Assembly: GCA_030844895.1 (NCBI GenBank)
Contig: CM061229.1
Location: forward strand, 105,212,975 to 105,276,974
Direction: 5' to 3'
From: Ambrosia x helenae
Taxonomy: Eukaryota; Streptophyta; Magnoliopsida; Asterales; Asteraceae
Length of the DNA stretch: 64,000 nucleotides
Under the pieces are notes generated by a model. It was not told the DNA's origin. It was given only the letters and a program-made list of their open reading frames with translations, and ran no database searches. This document shows, piece by piece, positions 55,519 to 64,000 of this stretch (the first letter of the stretch is position 1; each line of letters begins with the position of its first letter). A program made the position numbers and the translations under genes.

Positions 55519-55976
55519 GAAAATCGTGAATAGTCATCAGTGACGACTAAACAATAAAGCTCTCCAAGATGACTTTTGCGCTTGACTGGTCCAAAAAGGT
55601 CCATGTGCAATCGCTCAAGCGGCATCTCAACAGAGTTAACTTTCTTCACCTTATGGGATTGTCTGTGTTGTTTTCCTTTCATGCAGCTCACACACTTGTC
55701 GTTTAGATGGAAATGTTTCACGTTAACTCCATCGACAAGTCCATTTCTCACTAACTGATTCATTTTCCTCAGATGAATGTGCCCCATTCTGCGGTGCCAC
55801 ATTATCGATTCTTTTTCGGTCGCCTTGGATAGAAAGCATGTTATTTGCCCCTGTGGTGTCATTGCCTTGGACATATCAAGAATGTAAAGATTGTTGACTC
55901 GAGGTGCCATCAACATAACCCACTCCTTTGGAATCTTGAAGCCCGGGTTTAAGTATATAGCAGGATTTGTCATCAA
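55284..55976 (-). pseudogene. pol: GAG-pre-integrase and integrase first half, element 3
   Basis: The zinc finger H-x3-H (WHRRMGHIH) and C-x2-C (CVSCMKG) are followed by the first catalytic Asp (LHMDLFGP) and VVTDDYSRFSW. A frameshift near 55420 moves the rest to the frame of 55518-54775. Confidence 0.87.
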
Positions 55977-56265
55977 AATGCACAGAAAATTGTTTGTCGC
56001 ATATTTGACTGACGCTCAACAGATTATAGTCTATCTGCTTGACATAAGATATCCGCTCGAAAGTCACAATCCCGTTACTCACGCTTCCTTCCATCGTGAT
56101 GTAACCTCCTTTATTACCCGCGAACGCAACATATCCTCCATTAATATTCTTCACATCGAACAGCAACGCCAAATCCCCCGTCATGTGGCCTGAAGCTCCA
56201 CTATCAACAATCCAGAGACTGCTAATAGGGCCAACTGAAGCTCCCTGCACACAAAAAGTAAACAT
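55876..56265 (-). pseudogene. pol: Retropepsin (protease) region, element 3
   Basis: WIVDSGASGHMTGD carries the D-S-G-A active site of copia aspartic protease near 56200. YNLLSVSQICD is the usual linker to the GAG-pre-integrase domain. 56658-56290 is a Lys/Pro-rich linker in another frame. Confidence 0.85.
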
Positions 56266-56701
56266 TTAGTTCTTTCGGGGGACCCAAGCCTAAGTCTTGG
56301 GCATTTGAACTTTGGCTTTCAAAGAAACATCCTCAACAACTTTTTCAACAACTTTTTGTTTTGAATCAATCGTTTTCTGATTTTTCAAAACAGATTCATT
56401 TTTATCACTCACCTTTGAAGTAGAAGCTCCTGGAGTACCATTAGGTGTCCAAGATTGTTCAGACCTTTTGAGAATACGAATTTGAGATTTTGGTTTCTCA
56501 ATAGGTTTCTGAACATTGTTACTAAAAGTAACTTTCTTAGCAACCTTATCTGAATTAACAGACTTAGGTCCAACATTTGACTTAACAATTGGTTTTTGTG
56601 GAACCTTTTGTCTAGCAGCTGTTGTGTTCACCACTGGTTTTCTCCAAGATTGTTCCATTGCAATCCTATTCCTTTGATCATAATGAAATGGACGTTGTTC
56701 C

Positions 56702-58978
56702 TCATTTGAAAATTGTTTTGATTATGAAAATGTTGTTGTTGAGAAACAGTCCGTCTATGCGGTGGGACATAATGATCAATTGGCTTTTCATGGAATTCTT
56801 AACCTCAACTTCATGTCTCTTGTGCCTTACATATGGACACTGAGCAAGTAAATGCCCGCGTTCTCCACATTTAAAGCATTTTCTATATTCCTCAAACACA
56901 TAATGAGCATTTGGTGAAGCAAATGATTTAACAGGAAATTGATCATTATATTGTTGATTTCTTAAACTCTCAGGAAGTGGTCCTTTCGAGTAAGAAGGTT
57001 CATGAAAACCATTTGCTTTATCATCTGGTCGAATGAATTCAGTGACATGAATTTTTGGCTCTTGAGGAACTTCTGAAAACAGTTTCTTTAAGATTTCTGG
57101 TGGAATTTCATTGGTTCTTTCATGTTTTGGAAACCATATTGTGCTTTCTTGCCAGATTTTATCAAGTTTAGAATAGTTAACATTTTTAATCGGAAATTCC
57201 TCATCAGCAATGATTTTATCAGATCCTTCCATCCGATAAAACACCTTTACAGGTTTGTCACTTGGTTCATTCAGCTCATTCTTTTTGATCTCATTCTTAA
57301 CAACATTAGTTTTCTTAACATCAACCTTTTCAGACTTTTTATCATGAATAGCCTTTGCCATTGGATGAACATGATCAGATGGTGACACTGGTTCAGTAGT
57401 AATGATGTGATTTTCTTTTGGAATCTCACATTCATTAACAGATTTATCACTACCAGTATCATCATTTTCTGAGTCTGAACTATCACTCTCAGCATAAACA
57501 CCCTCATTGTTCAAGCCCAAAATCGGTCTCACATCGGAATATGGATCACCAATACTTGAAGTATTAGATTCCATCTCTGATGATGAGTCTGATTTCACCG
57601 AACTCTCCGGTATAACTTGATGATAGTTATGATTCTCAAAAAGAACCGGAGATGGTACAGACTTGTAGTTGGTGGTGTTATCATCAATGATATGATCCAC
57701 AACATAAGCAACATTCTTATAACTTTCCAGTTTCTTGTTAACTTTTTCAGCAAAGCATTTAATGGCGGCCATTTCCAACTTGGTGTTTTCAATTTCATTG
57801 ATATAGTTATTTATGGCCAATTGTTTCAATGACAAAGTATTTTTCAAGTCAGAAATGTCCTTTTTATAGCCATCTAATACTTTGTTAAAAGCATTTAACT
57901 CTTTGCGAGTAGATTGATAGTTTTGAATAGCACTATCACGTGAAATTCGGAGTTGTTTGTTCTCCTCTGTCAATCTATCACAAGTTCCACAGTATTTATC
58001 ACTCATAACATCAGTGCTAGATTCAGAACTTACAGGTTTTGGCGGTTCGGTCATGGCCATCAAAGCAAAATGAGCTTCCTTTCCAGTGAAAAACTTGGAA
58101 TAGTCGATCTTGGTGAAAGCATCATCAGCTATGCACGACTTCCTCGTCATCAAAAAGTCAGCTTCTGCCAGCAACTGGTCAATATCATCATCCAACGAAT
58201 CAACACTTCCCTCTGTGTCTGATTCACTCTCAGAATCTGAATACACTGATTTACACTCTTCGGGAACATCAGAAACTGAATCAATCACCATCCCAGAATT
58301 CTTCTCCTCAGCCTTAACCTCAACAGGTTCACTCTCCACTTCCATCTCTGTCTCAGAATCATCACTTTCACTCTCCTCAGTTTCTTTCTTCTCATCAACT
58401 GCCACCGACTCTTCCAAATCAACCTGATAAGCAACACATGCCACATTCCCACCAGTAGTCACTTCTTCAACTCCTATTTGCATACCCGACCAGTCAAACC
58501 TCTCATCCTGTTGAGTCACCAAAGCTTGGTTCTGACTCGCATTCTGTTGAGTCTCAGTAGGTGTAGTGATAGGTACAACTGTTCGGTTTGGGTGATTAGG
58601 AGATTGGTTTTGAATCTGGTGTTGAGTGTTTGGTTGTCTGTTTTGGTTGTTAAAGTTTCGGTTCTGGTAGTTGTTGTTATTTTGATAAGAAACTTGGTTT
58701 TGTTGACGGTTCTGGTAGTTTGCATTGAAAGGGTTTCGGTTACCTTGTTTAGGTGGCTGGGTGCATTCCCTTTTGAAGTGTCCTTTTTCTCCACAATTGA
58801 AACATGTAACCTTCTCCTTATTGAAACCATAGGTTGTATTAGGAGAAGTTGCCAAATCAGTCCTTCCAGTTTTCTCGATGAATTCTGTTGCTCTTCTCAT
58901 TATACTAGCAAAAGCCCATTGAATGTCTATGAGTTCCATCTCTTCTTTATCGATCTGTGCGTAGTCTTCGTTGGTCAA
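56702..58978 (-). pseudogene. gag: Gag C-terminal region with zinc knuckles, element 3
   Basis: A 758-residue open frame begins in gag (MELIDIQWAFASIMRR), has a CCHC knuckle CFNCGEKGHFKREC near 58780, then a long Glu/Asp/Ser-rich stretch, a region that may form a coiled coil (about 57990-57720) and a second knuckle CFKCGERGHLLAQC near 56860. The long gag with distant knuckles is typical of Sireviruses. It is separated from the N-terminal gag by a frameshift near 59000-59110. Confidence 0.82.
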
Positions 58979-59108
58979 GTTGTTATCCCAATCTGACTAG
59001 CAACCAACCATTGTAGGATGAAACCATTGCTGAGACTAATGCAATGTGTTGCTGAGCAACCTCCACAGTCACATTTCCCAAGTTGGATGTATCCAAAACC
59101 ACTGGTTG

Positions 59109-60317
59109 TTATTTATGTTGAGTAACTTGGTTTGATGGTTGTTGTGTTTGGTTTGCAGTGTAAAAACTTGCTTGTTGCATTGGAGAAATTGGTGAAATGT
59201 AGGAACTATATTGTGGTGGTGTGTATGATGGTTGTGAGTAGGAATTGTATTGTGGTGGTGTGTAGTTGGTGGTTGGTTTTGATGAATCCATGACATTGGA
59301 AATACATGCCACATGTGGTGCAATGCTTCCAGAGCTCGAGTTTCCAGCTGAAACTGAAGTGCCTCCAAAATACAGACTTGGATTCTGAGGAATCTGTGAC
59401 CTCCTAGCTTTCCTCCTGTCCTCCAACTCTTTGTTCTCTAGCTTTTCAATAAACTCTGAAATGGTCCAAAATTGATAAGCATCCTTCTCTCTAAGTACCT
59501 CCACATGCTGATCCCACTGCGGTGGTAAAGCATCTGCAAACTTATCCACCTGCTTAGTCATTGGAATCTGTACACCATAGCTAGACAATTCAGACAATAA
59601 ATGCATATATCTCGGAGTTAGTTCTTTCAAAGTTTCATTATTAATAAAAGAAAAATTATCAAACTCTTTGACTAATTCCTCCATTCTCAAACTCCTGGTC
59701 TTCTCGTTACCATCATGCTTCCTCTTCAGCTTATCCCAAAGCTGCTTTGACGTAGTACATGTCCCAAACTGATGCAACAGGTCACTTGTGATTGCCTGTG
59801 TCAGTTGAGAGAACGCCTTCTTCTCCAACACGTATTTCTTCTTTTCATCCTCAGTCAAGCTCTCCAGAGGAATCAACTCACCGGTATTCTCCAGAATCGG
59901 TGCTGTGTATCCTTTCACAATCATGCTCCATGCCTCAGCTCCTTCAACTCCCATGCCTTCCAGATGGATCTTGAACATGGTGTGCCACTGGTTATACTCT
60001 TGCATATCCATGAGCTTCGGTGGCCGAGTTCCACTACCTGTAGACAAATCCTTAATCAAGGTAGAGATAGCATTAGTGGTTTGAGTATTTACCGCCGCTG
60101 CAGCTACTCCCCAGTAATCTGATTGTAGTGCCGGATGTGCTACATTCTGAGGCATCGTGCTCGTTGTTGTCATGTAGTTAAGTGGTTGTGAGGACTGCGT
60201 GTTCGTCTTTTGCGCTGCCACTGTCCATTGGTCCATTGTCTGCTGTTGTGGTTGTGTTGTCGCTGATCCTGAGTAGTCTAAAAACGCCACATGATCACAA
60301 TCTGAAAATCTCAACAC
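59109..60317 (-). pseudogene. gag: Gag N-terminal region (UBN2-like), element 3
   Basis: A 402-residue frame with Gln/Thr-rich start, then the copia gag domain (YNQWHTMFKIHLEGMG, TSKQLWDKLKRKH, LPPQWDQHVEVLR). A later ATG (MDQWTVAAQ) could be the true start. It ends in a Gln/Tyr/Pro-rich tail and stops at 59109, where the gene continues in another frame. Confidence 0.85.
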
Positions 60318-60329
60318 TTAGGAAAAATT

Positions 60330-60670
60330 TTCAGCAAAAATCCTTAGGTTCGCCCAAAAATAGTACGTTCGTCCAAACAATTTCAGATTCGCCCAAACTG
60401 TCTCACTTTCGTCCCTTTGAATTTCACTTTCGTCCAAATAGTAACAACCGAAGGTGAAAATGACCAGAATGTAAATCAAACCAACACACTTTCCACTTTC
60501 GCCCGAAATGAAACGGTCGAATGTGAAGTGTTATACCCGAATGTGAAAAATTTCAAACAAATTTTCAGGTTCGTCCACTCAAACACTCAGGTTCGCCCAC
60601 TTTTTGTCAGGTTCGTCCACAAACTCAGTCCAGGTTCCAGGTTCGCCCAAAATCAGCAGATCTCATTTTT
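60330..60670 (-). repeat. TTCGCCC/CGAATGTG word array in the leader of element 3
   Basis: More than ten TTCGCCC, TTCGTCC or inverted CGAATGTG/CGAAGGTG words lie between gag and the primer site. The same words fill the LTR and the spacer before ORF3. Confidence 0.8.
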
Positions 60671-60937
60671 TGAAAAACGGTTATTGTTTGAAAAACGGTT
60701 ATTTTGATCTCAGATTTTCAAAAGTTCATGGATTTGAATGATCTCAATCAGGTTATGTTTCGGAATTGATTTGGAACAACTTTAAGTCTTGGAAAACTTG
60801 AATTCGACTACAAATTCACCTTTAAATCGATCAAAAACTATGTTTTTAAGAGTTTTTGTAAAAACAGATGAGTTTATGTCAAAAACATGTCCAAATCAGT
60901 TCTGATCTTATCAAATTTGTTGTTGTATGATCCTCTA

Positions 60938-60949
60938 TGCTCTGATACC
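60938..60949 (-). other. Primer binding site of element 3
   Basis: On the minus strand TGGTATCAGAGC follows three bases after the LTR end CGCTCACA and complements initiator-Met tRNA. Confidence 0.9.
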
Positions 60950-60954
60950 ACTTT

Positions 60955-61495
60955 GTGAGCGTTGGATTTTAGCTAAAACAGGATTATATGATCATACAAG
61001 TCACAAATCTAGGTGCGGAAACCCTAGATCTGAACAAATTGATAAAACACAAATCACGACACAATCAAGATCATTTTCAATATCATTTTCATAGATTAAC
61101 TTTCAATCAATAAGCATTTACAACTGTTTATGTTAATCTAGAATCACACAGATAATCTCTCAAAAAACACTCCTAAACCTGATCTGAACCTGGACACAAA
61201 TGACAACTCTCTTACATAATCAAAAACTCAAAAACTATATATAGGCACTGCACATTCGCCCCTTTCAGATGGTCGAATGTGAGCTTTTTCCACATTCGCC
61301 CACTGCAAGTGGTCGAATGTGTTCTTCTGAGCTAGTCCATTCTTCCTTCGTCCAGATCATTTCTACCTTCGCCCCTTTCTGATTACCTTCGCCCACAATC
61401 CTGTACATTCGCCCAGTCTGAACTACCTTCGGCTATCTGCTAACATATGTTAATTATAGTATATCCAATCCTTAGTCGCAAAAACGCATCTACAC
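60955..61495 (-). repeat. 5' LTR of element 3 (outer boundary uncertain)
   Basis: The inner end is clear (TGTGAGCGTTGG on the plus strand at 60955). A TATATATA box lies at 61236-61243, with paired TTCGCCC and CGAATGTG words to its right up to 61440. I could not fix the outer end. Confidence 0.6.
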
Positions 61496-61499
61496 TCAA

Positions 61500-62093
61500 C
61501 TGCTCCACTACTTTGTTCCTCTGAACTCTAAGCAATGTCTGGGGATTCTTCTCCATCCCTAACTCTTGTAACCCTTAAACACTCTTTATCCACATGTTCA
61601 ACCAATGTTCTGACTACAACTGTACTTAATGGATCCTTGTTACGACTTCATGTTTCCCTCTCGCCCACATCGATCCTTTGCACGCTTTGCAACCGATTCC
61701 TATATGAGACGAGTGCCCATGGATTGTTAATGTTAATCCTTTGTTGATGTGAGTTTGAGAGAATGGATCCAATGATACAGATGTGTTGACCATAGGCTGC
61801 ATGTCTTCAGCGCGGATGATCTCGTTAAACCAACATTTGGATTTGGACATTTTAGAGGAGAATTTTTTTACACCTAAAATTTTCCCAAAAAACAATGTAT
61901 AACTGATTTAGTTAACAAAAATCAACTATAGGTGATATTCGGACAAAGTTAGACTTAAAACGGTCAAAAGTTGACTAAATCGGGCTTTCACACGTAGGAG
62001 GCTAATTTCACATGTATGAATGTTAAACCAGGCGTACGAGTGAAAAACCAGGCGTATGAGGGGTCAAGCGTAGGAGGGACAGATCAGGTGTAT
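61500..62093. other. Intergenic DNA between elements
   Basis: No gene supported. Three short repeats of the form AGGCGTA(C/T)GAG or AGCGTAGGAG lie at 62032-62076. Confidence 0.5.
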
Positions 62094-64000
62094 TGATGTG
62101 CCGAGAAATTGATATGTTTTCACACATAATTATCACCTATCTTATACTCAAAATCAGGCTTTTATCTCTGTTTTATCATGATTTATCTTTCTTTGTTGAT
62201 AATTGTAGGATCAGAGGTCAGGAGGTGAAAAGAAGTGAAAACCAGCACAAAACGGCAGTAAACGGACGAAGAATTGAAGACTTCAAAGCTCTGCCAGAGA
62301 TGGCACGGCCGTGCTCACGACCGTGCAACTGTTCCGGGTCAACAAGTCAACATTTTCAAGTCAACAGAGGTCAATTTCAGCACTTCAGGATGTGCACGGG
62401 CGTGCCCCAGTGTATGCCACGGGCGTGCTTTACTCCAGTGTGTTCTCCAAGGCAAAAACCGACCAAAACTGACAACAATGGTACAGAAGAAGCTGAGCAC
62501 GGGCGTGCCAGAGTATTAAGCACGGGCGTGCCAGACAAGATATGGGACATTTCTTCGTAAAGGACTCTGCAACAGTACGCGTTGTCGAGCAGGGGCGTGC
62601 CAGGCCTAAAAGGCCTATAAATAGAGGCCTCCACCCCACATTTTGAAGCATCCCTTCCCATTCGAAAACCAACACTTCTCTAAGAATTTTCATCCACCTT
62701 TGGGGTCTTGCAAGTGACCTTTGGAGCTTGGGATCACTCCATAAACACTTGGTGATTGAGAGTTGAGAGAGAGATCACTAAAACTCACCTAAACCATCCT
62801 CTTTAATCCCAATTACACTCACAACTATGTGTTCATCTAACACCCTATATAGGGTGAAGACTTATCTTGGTATGGATTATATACTTTTTATTTGTTAAGT
62901 GGTGTTGTGTTCTTGTTAAATTCTTTTCACTTAAAAACTTTGTTTGATGAATTAACTAACTAATTAACTAGTCTTTGGTCTTGTGGGTGTCTTGATAGAA
63001 AGTGGGAGGACTTAAGGGTGTACCCATGGTGTGTAACGACCCATGTACTCTTAAGCTAACCTAATCTCACAAGTAGTGATTAACCCATTTGTGGGTAGAA
63101 ATACACACACTTAGTAGCTTAATCCTCTACTATCAAAGATCTCACTTAGGGTCGGTACGGTCTTTATACTTGGGCCTAGTGATAAGTCAAGTCTTAATTT
63201 TGTGACTTAGCTTCATCGTCTATGCGAAAGCTTTGGCGCAATTTAAGGTTTGATGAACCCGTGTTGAGAGAAAACGATCTTTATTTTCTCTCATCATTAT
63301 AATGCTGCACAGTTAATGATAGACCACTCACTTTTTAAAAAAGGTTAATTGGTTCAAGTAAAGGATGCACGCGTGCTGGTTAGTCACGACTCTTTTATGA
63401 TATCAAGTGGTTTCTTGTTTGGTCATGCTCCAGCCACCGACAAGTCGTCCACAAAGGTTTTGAGCGATTAGATGTCCTTATCGCAACACTAGGAGGTGGA
63501 TAATTCAGGGTTGGGCATACACAGTCTTGAGTAGTCCGTCTGTCAATGTTGAGAGGTGAGCTTACCGGTTTGGGAGACCCTCACATTAAAACAAGAACAC
63601 GGCTCGTCTTGCGATAACAGTCACCTCTGGAGAATGCTGTAGCAACTCCATGTTAAGCATAAGTGCGTACTTGTTTACACCACTTAACTAAATAACTACT
63701 ATTAATCCGTCCCAAGAATAAGTTGGATCCCGAAGCAACACTTTGTTTGGTATTGATTTTTACTCTGGTCGCTCTCATTCTCTCTTTCTTTATTTTATCT
63801 TTTCCTCAACTTAAGGCTAAGTAGGGGAAGTCGTGTGTCTTTGGGTTCGATACTCGGTACTTGCTGGAAGTCTATACTACACCCGATAGGTACACTTGCC
63901 TATTGTGTGGGTTTAGAATAATTTGCAACTATCGTTTTATTTTATAAATTTAAAACTTGAAAAGTGTTTTAACTTAAAGTTTTGACTTAAACTCTTTTGG
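62094..64000 (+). mobile_element. Start of another LTR (probably 5' LTR of a gypsy element), runs off the window
   Basis: It starts near TGATGTGCCGAG. Between 62302 and 62605 the word CACGGGCGTGCC or a close variant appears about seven times. A TATAAATAG box follows at 62618-62626. There is no ORF in the next 1.3 kb, as expected of a long R-U5. A GGTTCGATACTC sequence lies at 63844-63855. No primer site is seen before the window ends, so the assignment is tentative. Confidence 0.5.

Larger units (their letters stand above)
47533..61495 (-). mobile_element. Sirevirus-like element 3, decayed, 3' end lost at gap
   Basis: Minus-strand order: 5' LTR (about 61495-60955), primer site (60949-60938), leader, gag, protease, integrase, reverse transcriptase, RNase H (end 52815), spacer, third ORF (from 50392). 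All genes carry frameshifts or stops. The 3' LTR is not seen. Start of the 5' LTR is uncertain. Confidence 0.85.

Noticed and set aside
1..64000. CRISPR arrays, bacterial operons, rRNA
   Set aside because: Nothing with regular repeat-spacer spacing and no rRNA-like sequence; the content is that of a plant nuclear genome.

Overview
The window is a stretch of plant nuclear intergenic DNA made almost entirely of nested and eroded transposable elements. I find no intact host gene. Evidence for a flowering plant: chromovirus-type Ty3/gypsy and Sirevirus-type Ty1/copia polyproteins, initiator-Met tRNA primer sites, Helitrons, MULEs and hAT elements. A dicot, probably Asteraceae, is my inference from the style of the elements and is not proven by the sequence. 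A 100-N assembly gap lies at 47433-47532.

Layout: 1-6736 is the 3' part of a plus-strand Sirevirus-like copia element (reverse transcriptase/RNase H, then a 1300-residue third ORF, then the 3' LTR). 6737-7911 holds hAT remnants. 8163-13702 is a MULE with a 9-bp target duplication (8/9), a transposase relic lacking its catalytic core, and an OTU cysteine-protease relic. 13719-17237 holds a duplicated segment and two Helitrons, the second carrying a broken receptor-kinase exon. 19325-29480 is a complete, young Tekay-like gypsy element (2.47-kb LTRs, perfect ATAGA duplication) that may sit inside another Helitron ending at 30130. 31580-33955 is a short non-autonomous LTR element. 34198-34998 is a hAT element. 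35638-37215 is a long-TIR MULE carrying a SINE. 37258-38947 is a hAT element carrying a Helitron. 38956-40740 is a deleted minus-strand copia element with a MITE in its LTR. 40726-42083 is a probable LTR. 42319-47432 is the 3' part of a second Sirevirus-like element. 47533 to about 61495 is a third, minus strand, decayed. 62094 to the end is the start of another LTR.

The most interesting pattern joins the three Sirevirus-like elements. Each has, or had, a third ORF after pol with a shared N-terminal domain. In each, the non-coding DNA before that ORF repeats the short words and TATA-box arrangement of the same element's own LTR. The words differ completely between the three (CAGATG/AACAACTG; AAGTGCGCA; TTCGCCC/CGAATGTG), yet the arrangement is the same. 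I read this as an LTR-derived internal promoter for the third ORF that arose in parallel or has been kept matched to its LTR. This is a hypothesis.
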